From: a virus
Reading direction: 5' to 3' (one strand)
Length of the DNA: 39,946 bases
IMG/VR virus record: IMGVR_UViG_3300017752_000041
Span: 1-39,946 of that record
Shown: one piece after another, positions 30,916 through 38,159 of the stretch
Layout of the letters: every line of letters begins with the position of its first letter
How positions within the stretch are numbered: position 1 is the first letter of the stretch
The notes under the pieces: model-generated
The model's database searches: none
Told to the model about the DNA's origin: nothing
Seen by the model: only the letters and a program-made list of their open reading frames with translations
Made by a program: the position numbers and the translations under genes

Positions 30916-32411
30916 TGATGACTAAGGTGTTCGGCCCGCCGGGTTCGGGTAAAACTACGTTCCTTCTTAACGTCGTTGAGAAGGAGCTCGCCGACAATAC
31001 GCTATCGAGCCAGATAGGTTACTTTTCGTTTACTCGCAAGGCAGCAGGTGAGGCCCGTGATAGAGCGATCCAGAAGTTCCCTAGCCTGAACGCCGAGACT
31101 GACTTCCCGTGGTTTCGCACGCTACATAGTCTTGCCTATCATTGCCTCGGAGCAGGGGCCAAGGATCTGATGTCTGCAGAGGATTACGCGACGTTCGCAA
31201 AGGAAACTGGTCTCGAGGTATCAACCTCGCTAGAGGGCGACGAGTATATCGTGCGCGCCGACAACGCAATTCTGAACGAGATAAACATCGCACGCATTCG
31301 AGGCATAGACCTGCGGACACATTACAACCGCAGCAACATGGACATCGAATGGTTCTATTTTGAGTTTGTCGAGCGCGCCTACCGCAAGTTTAAAGCGGCG
31401 CACATGCTGATGGATTTTACGGACCTGCTCGAGAGACTGATAGAGCAGGACGAACGCCTGCCCTCACTCGAGGTACTAATTGTCGACGAGGCGCAAGACC
31501 TATCACGCCTGCAATGGAAACTGGTTATGGCATTGGCAGAGAAGGCGGACCGCACGTTTGTCGCAGGAGATGATGACCAAGCGGTATACACGTGGTCCGG
31601 TGCTGACGTAGAAAGCTTCCTGTCCTGTGAGGGTGAGGTAAAGATTCTTGAGCAGTCCTATCGCGTACCGGCTAAGGTCCACTTCCTTGCAAACTCTATC
31701 GTGAAGCGAATCCAGAACAGGCAGGAGAAAATCTGGGCGCCACGACAAGAGCAGGGCGAGATAAATTACTACAACCAATTCGAGCAGGTGGATATCAGCA
31801 AGGGCGAATGGTTAATCATGGCGTCCACGAACTACATGCTTAACGAGCTGCACAACTGGATCAAAAGCCAAGGCCTTCTCTTCGAGCGTAATGGACAACG
31901 GAGCATTGCCGATTCGGTGGTGACCTCTGTCATTGGTTGGGAACGGTTACGTAAGGGCCAGTCGATTGGCTACGACGTGCTGCGACAAGTCTATAAGAAC
32001 TTGCCTGCTTCCTCGATAAAGCGCGGGTTTAAATCGCTAAGGCATGCGGACCCCGAGGCTATGTATGACATGGCCGAGCTAAAAGCTAACCAAGGGTTAC
32101 TGACCGATGCAATCTGGCACGAAGCCCTGACCAAGATAGGCGAAGACAAACGCGACTACCTAATCGCTGTGCTGAGGCGTGGTGCGAAGCTAGGCGTTAA
32201 GCCTGCGATACAACTGTCCACGATCCACGGAGCTAAGGGCGGAGAGGCGGACAATGTTTTATTGCTCACGGACCTGAGCCCTAAGTTTGCAAAAGATTAT
32301 GCGAAGAACGCCGATGACATTAATCGACTGCTCTATGTGGGCGTCACGCGCACAAGGCAATCCCTGCACATTGTGCTTCCAAAGAATGAAGAAAGAGGAT
32401 TTAGATTTTGA
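30915..32411 (+). CDS. UvrD/PcrA-like SF1 helicase
   Basis: 498 aa. Motif I G-P-P-G-S-G-K-T-T (7-15), S-F-T-R-K-A-A-G-E-A (motif Ia), motif II D191-E-A-Q-D195, motif III D-D-D-Q-A-V-Y-T-W-S-G, motif IV-like E-Q-S-Y-R-V-P, motif V T-I-H-G-A-K-G-G-E-A and motif VI L-Y-V-G-V-T-R-T-R. Complete, so probably an active 3'-5' translocase that unwinds at the replication fork. Its start shares a base with the primase stop, and its stop overlaps the polymerase start. Confidence 0.85.
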   Translation: MMTKVFGPPGSGKTTFLLNVVEKELADNTLSSQIGYFSFTRKAAGEARDRAIQKFPSLNAETDFPWFRTLHSLAYHCLGAGAKDLMSAEDYATFAKETGLEVSTSLEGDEYIVRADNAILNEINIARIRGIDLRTHYNRSNMDIEWFYFEFVERAYRKFKAAHMLMDFTDLLERLIEQDERLPSLEVLIVDEAQDLSRLQWKLVMALAEKADRTFVAGDDDQAVYTWSGADVESFLSCEGEVKILEQSYRVPAKVHFLANSIVKRIQNRQEKIWAPRQEQGEINYYNQFEQVDISKGEWLIMASTNYMLNELHNWIKSQGLLFERNGQRSIADSVVTSVIGWERLRKGQSIGYDVLRQVYKNLPASSIKRGFKSLRHADPEAMYDMAELKANQGLLTDAIWHEALTKIGEDKRDYLIAVLRRGAKLGVKPAIQLSTIHGAKGGEADNVLLLTDLSPKFAKDYAKNADDINRLLYVGVTRTRQSLHIVLPKNEERGFRF

Positions 32412-34246
32412 GCGAATGGACCCCACCACAACATTTTCCTGACCTGTCGGAAGCAAAAGAGATTGCCATCGACCTCGAGACCTGCGATCCAAACATGGAG
32501 AAGTTCGGGCCCGGTTGGCCACGCAACGACGGGTTTATCGTCGGCTACGCCGTCGCAGTAGACGGGTGGTGCGGCTACTACCCTATCGCACATGGCGGTG
32601 GCGGCAACCTCGATAAAAGAATGGTCGAGGCATGGATCACGGACATTCTAAAACTGCCCTGCCCGAAGGTGATGCATAACGCAGCATACGACTTGGGTTG
32701 GCTACTGGCGTCAGGGTTCGAGGTTCAAGGAACAATTATCGACACGATGATTGCTGCAGGCCTAGTCGACGAGAACCGATACAGCTACGCACTAAACTCT
32801 CTGGGTTTCGATATGCTCAAAGAGATTAAGTCAGAGGAGCAGCTCAAGAAGGCGGCTGCAGATTTTGGCGTGCACCCAAAGAAAGAGCTCTGGAAACTTC
32901 CGGCGCATTTTGTTGGCGCCTACGGCGAACAGGATGCGGCACTTACGCTGAAGCTCTGGCATCACCTCGAGACCCTGCTAAGGCAAGAAGAGGTCGAGTC
33001 CATCTTCCAATTGGAAACTGAGATACTGCCTGTGCTAGTGGGTATGACGCATAAAGGCATTCGCTTTGATAGGGAAAAAGCAATAGAGCTCACCGAAGAG
33101 CTCAAGAAGAAAGAGAAAAAGATGATTGCCTTTATCCGCAAGGAGGCGGGCGTCCCTGTCGACATGTGGGCAGCGGCAAGCATTGCCAAGGCCTTTGATA
33201 AGCTGAACATTGGCTACCCGAAGACAGACAAGGGCGCGCCAAGTTTTACTAAGTCCTTCCTCGAGGGATGCGAGCACCCGATTGCCAAGGCCATCGTTGA
33301 GGTGCGCGAGATAAACAAGACGCACAACACTTTCCTGCAGCCGTACCTCGATGCAAGCGAGGCCACCGGGCGAATCCATTCGCACATTAACCAGTTGCGC
33401 GGTGAGGGCGGCGGCACGGTCACCGGCCGACTGTCCATGAACCAACCGAACCTGCAGCAAGTGCCTGCACGCCACCCAGTTATCGGTCCAATGGTCCGAG
33501 GTTTGTTCTTGCCTGAGGAAGGCGAGCTCTGGGCGGCCAACGACTTCTCGAGTCAGGAGCCCCGCCTACTGGTTCACTATGCGAGCCTGTTGAAACTGGA
33601 TGGCGCCGGTAAGATGGCTGAGGCTTATCAAGAGGACCCCGGCACTGACTTCCACCAAATGGTCGCCGACCTTGCAGGCATTGATCGTAAGCAGGCCAAA
33701 ACTATCGGGCTCGGTTTGATCTACGGCATGGGCGTTAAGAAGCTCGCGGTAGAGCTCGACATGCACGACGACGAAGCGAAGGAGTTGATTCAGACGTTCC
33801 ACGCCAAGGTCCCGTTCCTGAAGTCAACAATCCACGCGGTGCAGAAGCGCATTGAGTACCCTGCCTCCGGCGGATCGATCAGAACATTGCTCGGCCGCAA
33901 GTGTCGCTTTCCTTTGTGGGAACCAATGGCGTGGGGAATCAACAAAGCGCTGCCCTACGAAGAGGCCGCTGCAAAGTACGGCACGCGAATCAAACGCGCC
34001 ATGACCTACAAGGGTACCAACAAACTAATCCAAGGAAGCGCAGCGGACCAGTGTAAGAGCGCCATGCTTGCCCTACACAAGGCAGGGTTCAACATCATGC
34101 TGCAGGTGCATGATGAGATAGCCCTCTCTGTAAAAAGCCGTGAAGAGGCTGAGGGGGCCGCTAAGATCATGCGCGAAGCGGTAGAGCTCGCCGTGCCAAG
34201 CAAGGTAGACGTTGAGGTTGGGCCCAATTGGGGCGAATCAAAGTAG
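32408..34246 (+). CDS. Family A DNA polymerase with 3'-5' exonuclease
   Basis: 612 aa from TTG (TTGA overlap), needed because the Exo I motif D22-L-E24 is near the start; GAGG lies upstream. Exo II H-N-A-A-Y-D-L-G-W and Exo III Y-G-E-Q-D show proofreading. Polymerase motif A D379-F-S-S-Q-E-P-R386, motif B R-K-Q-A-K-T-I-G-L435-G-L-I-Y-G and motif C V-H568-D-E570. Leu435 sits at the place of E. coli Pol I Phe762. No 5'-3' exonuclease domain. Replicates the phage genome with the primase and helicases. Confidence 0.9.
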   Translation: MSEWTPPQHFPDLSEAKEIAIDLETCDPNMEKFGPGWPRNDGFIVGYAVAVDGWCGYYPIAHGGGGNLDKRMVEAWITDILKLPCPKVMHNAAYDLGWLLASGFEVQGTIIDTMIAAGLVDENRYSYALNSLGFDMLKEIKSEEQLKKAAADFGVHPKKELWKLPAHFVGAYGEQDAALTLKLWHHLETLLRQEEVESIFQLETEILPVLVGMTHKGIRFDREKAIELTEELKKKEKKMIAFIRKEAGVPVDMWAAASIAKAFDKLNIGYPKTDKGAPSFTKSFLEGCEHPIAKAIVEVREINKTHNTFLQPYLDASEATGRIHSHINQLRGEGGGTVTGRLSMNQPNLQQVPARHPVIGPMVRGLFLPEEGELWAANDFSSQEPRLLVHYASLLKLDGAGKMAEAYQEDPGTDFHQMVADLAGIDRKQAKTIGLGLIYGMGVKKLAVELDMHDDEAKELIQTFHAKVPFLKSTIHAVQKRIEYPASGGSIRTLLGRKCRFPLWEPMAWGINKALPYEEAAAKYGTRIKRAMTYKGTNKLIQGSAADQCKSAMLALHKAGFNIMLQVHDEIALSVKSREEAEGAAKIMREAVELAVPSKVDVEVGPNWGESK

Positions 34247-34297
34247 CAGCGTATATTAGAATACTGTAAGCTCCATATACCAAACCAGAAAGGAGAA
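34228..34297 (+). promoter_or_regulatory. Early promoter and leader homologous to the replication promoter
   Basis: TTGGGG (34228-34233) and TATATT (34252-34257) with an 18-nt spacer; the stretch GCAGCGTATATTAG resembles GCAGTGTATCATAG at the rightward replication promoter, and both lead to the same 17 nt CAAACCAGAAAGGAGAA. The -35 box lies inside the polymerase gene and is weak; the shared -10 area and leader carry the call. Confidence 0.5.
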
Positions 34298-34301
34298 GAC
34301 T

Positions 34302-34616
34302 ATGCCAACAGGTGTGTACGTGCGACGACGTGTCCACAAGAATCGAAAGAGAAGACCAAAGGGTTACGTGCCCCCTCCCTCGCCGTCTAAGCGAGAAACT
34401 CCGTGGGCTAACCTATGCGTGCGGGCAGAGCATTACGCGATGCTGCGCGAGTTAGGAGAGTTCTACGAGGCGCCCCTGAGCAAGATCGCAGGCTCGTTGA
34501 TCACGCGCCATTTCATTGAGCTGTTGAGAGACAGTGACCCCGTCAAAGCCCATGCACTCGAGCAGGAATACAAAAATGAAAAATACAGTAAGCAGCTCCT
34601 TGACCTTGCCGGTTGA
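34302..34616 (+). CDS. Small basic protein of early gene block
   Basis: 104 aa. Very basic N-terminus (R-R-R-V-H-K-N-R-K-R-R-P-K) and a helical rest (A-E-H-Y-A-M-L-R-E-L-G-E-F-Y, A-G-S-L-I-T-R-H-F-I-E-L-L), consistent with a ribbon-helix-helix-like or other DNA-binding helical protein (weak). First gene behind the repeated leader. Overlaps the next gene by 41 nt. Confidence 0.6.
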   Translation: MPTGVYVRRRVHKNRKRRPKGYVPPPSPSKRETPWANLCVRAEHYAMLRELGEFYEAPLSKIAGSLITRHFIELLRDSDPVKAHALEQEYKNEKYSKQLLDLAG

Positions 34617-34794
34617 GGTAGTTTACGAGATCCTACCTGCTGAATTTGGGCTACCGGAACAAGTCGATATTGTTGCGGTAAACATCACAGTAAGAGGGCC
34701 CTCTGGGCGCAAAAGAAAGGTCGACGTTCTGGCAATGCTAGACGAGGCGGAGGTATTTAGACTTGAAGACGAAACCGATCAGACAGGAGAATGA
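34576..34794 (+). CDS. Small acidic protein
   Basis: 72 aa from ATG 34576 with AGGA just upstream; a longer in-frame start would lengthen the overlap with the preceding gene. Sequence: L-P-V-E-V-V-Y-E-I-L-P-A-E-F, G-P-S-G-R-K-R-K-V-D-V-L-A-M-L-D and acidic end. Not recognised. Confidence 0.6.
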   Translation: MKNTVSSSLTLPVEVVYEILPAEFGLPEQVDIVAVNITVRGPSGRKRKVDVLAMLDEAEVFRLEDETDQTGE

Positions 34795-34795
34795 A

Positions 34796-34942
34796 ATGGT
34801 AGTCTATAAAATAGGGCCTAAATGGTACAAATCCATGGTCACGGTTGGCACGACAAAGCACACTTTTTTTGGGTACAGCCGAGAGGAAGTTGCAGGCCGA
34901 GCTAAGCAGGAGATTGAAAAAAAGGAGACGCGCAATGTTTAA
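34796..34942 (+). CDS. 48-residue protein
   Basis: AGGAGA lies just upstream of the ATG, and the next gene starts inside its end. Begins MVVYKIGPKWYKSMV and has G-Y-S-R-E-E-V-A-G-R-A-K-Q-E-I, a short sheet plus helix. Too small for firm recognition; tight packing and the ribosome site support it. Confidence 0.6.
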   Translation: MVVYKIGPKWYKSMVTVGTTKHTFFGYSREEVAGRAKQEIEKKETRNV

Positions 34943-35129
34943 GCGACTCAAGGCTAAGCTGTTAGGCCAGAAGCCACTGGACCATGACGAGATTATGTTC
35001 GCCTACATGGATGCGGCCAAGCACGTTAAGCCTGCACCGCTGTTCGCTAAGGACTTCGCGAGGCTCATCGAGGCCAAGCACGGCATCGTTGGCACGTACA
35101 AGACGGAGCCGATGAACTATGACGACTGA
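34935..35129 (+). CDS. 64-residue protein
   Basis: Strong AAAGGAGA site before the ATG, which lies 8 nt inside the previous gene. Starts M-F-K-R-L-K-A-K-L-L-G-Q-K-P-L-D-H-D-E; helical, with acidic end. Not recognised. Confidence 0.6.
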   Translation: MFKRLKAKLLGQKPLDHDEIMFAYMDAAKHVKPAPLFAKDFARLIEAKHGIVGTYKTEPMNYDD

Positions 35130-35298
35130 GGATTTAAGCAAGAAGCCCTGCCCCTGCGGCGAGACGATGGGCCAGATAATAGGCCACGACGAGAATGCTC
35201 AGAAAGAATTGGTGCCCGTGCGACGAGGTTGGTATTGTTTTAACTGCAGGCATTGGGAAGACGCCATCTTACGGGAGAGGATCGTTGAAGACTATTGA
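35119..35298 (+). CDS. 59-residue zinc-ribbon protein
   Basis: C-P-C-G-E at residues 11-15 and C-F-N-C-R at 40-44 form a CxC/CxxC zinc ribbon with about 27 residues between. Overlaps the gene before by 11 nt and the gene after by 14 nt. Such minis often bind DNA or RNA polymerase, but no target is indicated. Confidence 0.65.
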   Translation: MTTEDLSKKPCPCGETMGQIIGHDENAQKELVPVRRGWYCFNCRHWEDAILRERIVEDY

Positions 35299-35539
35299 AG
35301 AGTTCAGCAGATTAGTGGTGGAGATGTACGACGAGATGTGGGCCGTGGTCGAAGAGATGGAAGACACTCTCGGCATCGGCCCCAGTGAGCTCATGTGCGT
35401 CTTGACTAATATGCTGTGCGACACGGCCCAAGGATCAGGGATCAAGAAAGAAGCTTTCCTTGTAATGATGGAAATGCACTACGACGTGGACAGAAAACAC
35501 TACGACGATGAGATAGAAGAAGGGCCCACGGTCCACTAA
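35285..35539 (+). CDS. Helical acidic early protein, TTG start
   Basis: 84 aa if it starts at TTG 35285, chosen because GGGAGAGG sits just before it; ATG 35324 would give 71 aa with a poorly spaced site. M-Y-D-E-M-W-A-V-V-E-E-M-E-D-T and T-N-M-L-C-D-T-A-Q-G are amphipathic helices; E/D-rich end. Function unknown. Confidence 0.55.
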   Translation: MKTIEEFSRLVVEMYDEMWAVVEEMEDTLGIGPSELMCVLTNMLCDTAQGSGIKKEAFLVMMEMHYDVDRKHYDDEIEEGPTVH

Positions 35540-35556
35540 CTTGTTGATTTTATTGG

Positions 35557-35634
35557 GTAGAAAAAAGTAGTTGACGGTAGTATTAAAAACGTGAGACGAT
35601 TCAGTTGTCGGGTTGGCCGACACCATACAGGAGA
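35557..35634 (+). promoter_or_regulatory. Repeated early promoter-leader element, copy A
   Basis: GTAGAAAAAAGTAGTTG (35557-35573) contains TTGACG as candidate -35. GACGAT (35595-35600) is a weak -10 candidate at 18 nt. A hairpin TGTCGG-GTTGG-CCGACA (35606-35622) precedes ATACAGGAGA (35625-35634). Copies B and C share the 17-mer and the leader at nearly the same distance. Confidence 0.6.
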
Positions 35635-35639
35635 AAGAT

Positions 35640-35816
35640 ATGAACGGTTACATAGCGCTTTACAAGGGTAAGCAGATTGAAGTCTACGCTGAAACCTCCT
35701 ATGCCGCGCAGTGCAAGGCTGCCGCTGAGCTAAAGGCCAAAAAGCAATATGAGGTCTCTGTTTACCTCGCCGAGAAAGCAGGCGAGCCTGTCGTTCAAAA
35801 CCCCGCGATTCTTTAA
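35640..35816 (+). CDS. 58-residue early protein
   Basis: ATG 35640 follows ATACAGGAGAAAG. A longer in-frame TTG start at 35613 would lie in the leader hairpin and is rejected. M-N-G-Y-I-A-L-Y-K-G-K-Q-I-E-V-Y-A-E-T-S, then a helix A-Q-C-K-A-A-A-E-L-K-A-K and C-terminal strand. Looks like a small beta-alpha-beta module; not recognised. Confidence 0.65.
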   Translation: MNGYIALYKGKQIEVYAETSYAAQCKAAAELKAKKQYEVSVYLAEKAGEPVVQNPAIL

Positions 35817-35830
35817 TACAGGAGAAAGAC

Positions 35831-36154
35831 ATGAAAATTCAAACTGAAGTAGGTTCCATGGAAATTAACTTCGATCCTAAGAAGTACAAGACCAAGGCAG
35901 GTGCCGCCAAGGCCTTTCATAAAGCCCTGTGCAAATTTGCGAAAGAGGTGTACGGGCAAAACCCGGATATCGAAATCTTCATCGATACCCCAGAGGAAAG
36001 CCAAGCCCGTGGCTACGGCAAAAATTGGCGGGTCTGTTGGGAAGCGGGACCTTATGAGTGGGCCATCGGCACTTCAATGCAGTTACATAATTACTTCAAG
36101 GGCGGATGGTACACCGAGCCTTACTACTCATTCGACTTGTGTTTCACTGAGTAG
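35831..36154 (+). CDS. Early protein, alpha/beta
   Basis: 107 aa, ATACAGGAGAAAG upstream. T-K-A-G-A-A-K-A-F-H-K-A-L-C-K-F-A-K-E-V helix, G-K-N-W-R-V-C-W-E-A-G-P-Y-E-W sheet, and an aromatic end G-W-Y-T-E-P-Y-Y-S-F-D-L-C. The last codons overlap the first bases of promoter copy B. Not recognised. Confidence 0.6.
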   Translation: MKIQTEVGSMEINFDPKKYKTKAGAAKAFHKALCKFAKEVYGQNPDIEIFIDTPEESQARGYGKNWRVCWEAGPYEWAIGTSMQLHNYFKGGWYTEPYYSFDLCFTE

Positions 36155-36227
36155 TAAAAAGTAGTTGCAGGTGGTCTCGCATTATGAGACCATCTCTTTG
36201 TCGGATTGGCCGACATCATACAGGAGA
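36151..36227 (+). promoter_or_regulatory. Repeated early promoter-leader element, copy B
   Basis: GTAGTAAAAAGTAGTTG (36151-36167) with TTGCAG at -35. A 7-bp hairpin TGGTCTC/GAGACCA (36172-36178 with 36186-36192) and a second TGTCGG-ATTGG-CCGACA (36199-36215), then ATACAGGAGA (36218-36227). GACCAT (36188-36193) is the -10 candidate at 17 nt and is weak. Confidence 0.6.
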
Positions 36228-36234
36228 CAGTCAC

Positions 36235-36513
36235 ATGGCATTTGCCCCTTCATCAGTCTACCCCATCCGCGAAGGCGGAGCCTTCATCGAGAAGGATCAC
36301 GGCAACTTCTTCGAGTACGACCTCCACGGCGAGGACACCTTCGCCGGATACCCTCACCGCGTCTGGGTCTCTGAGAACCCAGTTAACGACAGCGGATGGC
36401 GCTACGCGCTAGTCAAAAAGACCGTGGCCTATATCGTCGTCGACGAAGACGAGAGCGGTCAGCCGGTAGTTCAGAAGTGGTCGATCAAGGCCCACAGAAT
36501 TTACTCTAACTAG
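36235..36513 (+). CDS. Early protein
   Basis: 92 aa from ATG 36235; an upstream in-frame start at 36184 lies in the leader and is rejected. Beta-rich: G-G-A-F-I-E-K-D-H-G-N-F-F-E-Y-D, W-R-Y-A-L-V-K-K-T-V-A-Y-I-V-V-D-E-D. Not recognised. Confidence 0.6.
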   Translation: MAFAPSSVYPIREGGAFIEKDHGNFFEYDLHGEDTFAGYPHRVWVSENPVNDSGWRYALVKKTVAYIVVDEDESGQPVVQKWSIKAHRIYSN

Positions 36514-36527
36514 AAAGGAGAAAGATT

Positions 36528-36788
36528 ATGTTTGACATCTACTGCCCACATTGCGGCGAGCCTCACGACCAAGACATGCTGCATGACCCTGCCGATTACG
36601 GCGCCCCTGAAGGCCTGAGCTACATGCAGGCTGCCGCTCTCTTCAAGCAGCACGGCTGCGGTCTATTCAAGGCTGAGCCTAGCCCCTGCAAAGCACCGGC
36701 GGTCCTCGAAGAGGATCAGCTCGCTCAGATCCAAGCAGGAATTGAACTTTCAGAATACCCAGACGAGTGGTGTCTGGACTACGTTTAA
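36528..36788 (+). CDS. Cys-rich early protein
   Basis: 86 aa. C-P-H-C-G-E-P-H at the start and G-C-G-L-F, then S-P-C-K in the middle may form a zinc site. AGAAAGGAGAAAG precedes the ATG. Helix S-Y-M-Q-A-A-A-L-F-K-Q-H. A zinc role is likely, the target is unknown. Confidence 0.6.
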   Translation: MFDIYCPHCGEPHDQDMLHDPADYGAPEGLSYMQAAALFKQHGCGLFKAEPSPCKAPAVLEEDQLAQIQAGIELSEYPDEWCLDYV

Positions 36789-36795
36789 ACTTACC

Positions 36796-36811
36796 GGCCC
36801 CTACGGGGGCC
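36796..36811 (+). other. GC-rich hairpin just before a ribosome site
   Basis: GGCCCC-TACG-GGGGCC, a perfect 6-bp stem, stops two nt before ATACAGGAGA (36814-36823). No T tract follows, so it is not a terminator. It may affect translation or RNA processing. Confidence 0.4.
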
Positions 36812-36828
36812 ACATACAGGAGAATCCC

Positions 36829-37062
36829 ATGCAAGATTTCATCGACTTTATCGATTACGTTAGCACTTTTTACGGCCCCGGCGGCGTCTATGACATGGGC
36901 GTTACGCGCCTAGATGTTGCCATCGCAACCGGTTACTACCTCAGCGGAATTAACCTAAGCGACTTCGCTGCTGACAGCATCGACCGCGGGCACGTTCGCG
37001 ACGTGCTTATCGAGAAAATGGGGTACACTTTCCCCGTAGGAAAAAGTAGTTGCGCTGTCTGA
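36829..37062 (+). CDS. Early protein
   Basis: 77 aa from ATG 36829 (after ATACAGGAGA); an upstream in-frame start at 36742 would cross the hairpin and is rejected. Q-D-F-I-D-F-I-D-Y-V-S-T-F-Y-G, then M-G-V-T-R-L-D-V-A-I-A-T-G. The 3' codons contain promoter copy C. Not recognised. Confidence 0.6.
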   Translation: MQDFIDFIDYVSTFYGPGGVYDMGVTRLDVAIATGYYLSGINLSDFAADSIDRGHVRDVLIEKMGYTFPVGKSSCAV

Positions 37063-37110
37063 TCAGTGTGCTAGTATTCGTTTGTAGTTTAATTTAACCG
37101 ATACAGGAGA
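37036..37110 (+). promoter_or_regulatory. Repeated early promoter-leader element, copy C
   Basis: GTAGGAAAAAGTAGTTG (37036-37052), TTGCGC (37050-37055) and TAGTAT (37072-37077) with 16 nt between make the best promoter match of the three. It lies partly in the end of the previous gene and leads to ATACAGGAGA (37101-37110) with no TGTCGG hairpin. Confidence 0.6.
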
Positions 37111-37116
37111 AAGACA

Positions 37117-37554
37117 ATGTCAGCCTATTTATGTGATCCCAAAGATTTCGCCCTGCTTGCAGCGTATGCTCTTAAGCCCGGCGCGCCACGTCACTTCGTT
37201 AACCTCGATCAGAAAGAGTACATCGACATCGTGATTGCTGCAGACATCGCCACGATACTTGCCAAGGAGAACATCAAGTCTCTCGAGGCCCTCTACCCTA
37301 AGTACGGCGTTGCCGGTGGCTTCCTCTGCGGCACTCTCGAAGAGTTCCTCGCCGAGGTTAAACTTGCAGCCAAGGCCCGCTACGATTACAACGATCTCGT
37401 TAAGATTAAAGAGGTCCTCAACTCCTTCGACTATCAGTCATGCGAGCACCCAGAATACCGTCAGTCTGACGCCTACCACCTAGTGCGCGGCATTAAAGAT
37501 CAACTCCTCTCTGAGTTCGCTTATCGCTACGAGCTCGCACAGGAGGCAGCGTAA
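37117..37554 (+). CDS. Early protein, helical
   Basis: 145 aa. Mixed helices (D-F-A-L-L-A-A-Y-A-L-K-P-G-A-P-R-H-F, E-E-F-L-A-E-V-K-L-A-A-K-A-R-Y-D-Y). Starts after a copy C leader. Its stop overlaps the next start (TAATG). Not recognised. Confidence 0.6.
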   Translation: MSAYLCDPKDFALLAAYALKPGAPRHFVNLDQKEYIDIVIAADIATILAKENIKSLEALYPKYGVAGGFLCGTLEEFLAEVKLAAKARYDYNDLVKIKEVLNSFDYQSCEHPEYRQSDAYHLVRGIKDQLLSEFAYRYELAQEAA

Positions 37555-37709
37555 TGAGAATCCTACTAGCACTGGCCGCGCTCGTCGCGGCCCTTGGCCT
37601 CGCCGGTACATCCGATTTTGAAGAAGCACAGCAGCAGCAGGATCGCTACTGTGAGTTCGTGGCCGACGGAACATGGCCCCCGTACAACCCTGATATCCAA
37701 TGCAACTAA
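37554..37709 (+). CDS. Small secreted protein
   Basis: 51 aa with N-terminal signal-like M-R-I-L-L-A-L-A-A-L-V-A-A-L-G-L-A-G-T, mature part with Gln-rich E-A-Q-Q-Q-Q-D and two Cys (R-Y-C and I-Q-C), G-T-W-P-P-Y. Resembles small exported phage proteins (recalled). TAATG overlap and conserved order support it. Periplasmic, possibly superinfection-related; speculative. Confidence 0.65.
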   Translation: MRILLALAALVAALGLAGTSDFEEAQQQQDRYCEFVADGTWPPYNPDIQCN

Positions 37710-37719
37710 GGACCCACGT

Positions 37720-37932
37720 ATGAAAATTGAAACAGGCGTTCCACTACCCGAGTCCTCACGGGCTCGCAAGTACCCCTTCCTCGAGATGTCAGTAGGCGAG
37801 TCAGTCTACTTCGACGGCGAGGAAGTAAACGGGCGCGCTTACCGCGCTGCTATGTCAACCGGTCGGCGCCACAACCAAAAGTATGTCGCTCGACGTGAGG
37901 ACAACGGCCTCCGAATCTGGAGGGCTGAGTAA
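37720..37932 (+). CDS. 70-residue early protein
   Basis: ATG at 37720, ten nt after the secreted-protein stop; the longer in-frame frame to 37594 is rejected because it overlaps that gene. Has P-F-L-E-M-S-V-G-E-S-V-Y-F-D-G-E-E-V and R-E-D-N-G-L-R-I-W-R-A, small beta barrel-like. Not recognised. Confidence 0.6.
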   Translation: MKIETGVPLPESSRARKYPFLEMSVGESVYFDGEEVNGRAYRAAMSTGRRHNQKYVARREDNGLRIWRAE

Positions 37933-38159
37933 TGTTAGACGTTGACGTGCAGGAAATTGTAGACAGTCACCTCGAGTTGATGAAAGTTGTCGATAAAGTG
38001 GAAGTGATTAAACTTTTAAAAACGGCCATCGAAGAGCCTAGCGGTACAGTCGACAATCTTGTCAACTATCTGCATAAAGCTCGGGTGGATTCTTACAACA
38101 TGGGCGCAGGAAACACTGACCCCGTTAATGGTTTAACCAAACGCCACGGAGAAAAATAA
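37932..38159 (+). CDS. 75-residue helical protein
   Basis: TAATG overlap at both ends. V-D-V-Q-E-I-V-D-S-H-L-E-L-M-K-V-V-D-K-V, K-L-L-K-T-A-I-E: helices with acidic and hydrophobic faces. Not recognised. Confidence 0.55.
   Translation: MLDVDVQEIVDSHLELMKVVDKVEVIKLLKTAIEEPSGTVDNLVNYLHKARVDSYNMGAGNTDPVNGLTKRHGEK

Noticed and set aside
34228-34233. TTGGGG as a strong -35 box
   Set aside because: Only partial match and inside the polymerase gene; the promoter call rests on the shared -10 area and leader instead.
35613-35639. TTG start for the gene at 35640
   Set aside because: It falls in the leader hairpin and before the ribosome site; ATG 35640 follows ATACAGGAGAAAG.
36165-36412. Other frames around promoter copy B (36165-36374, 36206-36412)
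   Set aside because: They cover the leader and the real gene at 36235 in other frames and lack ribosome sites.
37235-37483. Frame inside the gene at 37117-37554
   Set aside because: Ser/Thr/Leu-rich shadow without start signal inside a gene with a strong leader.
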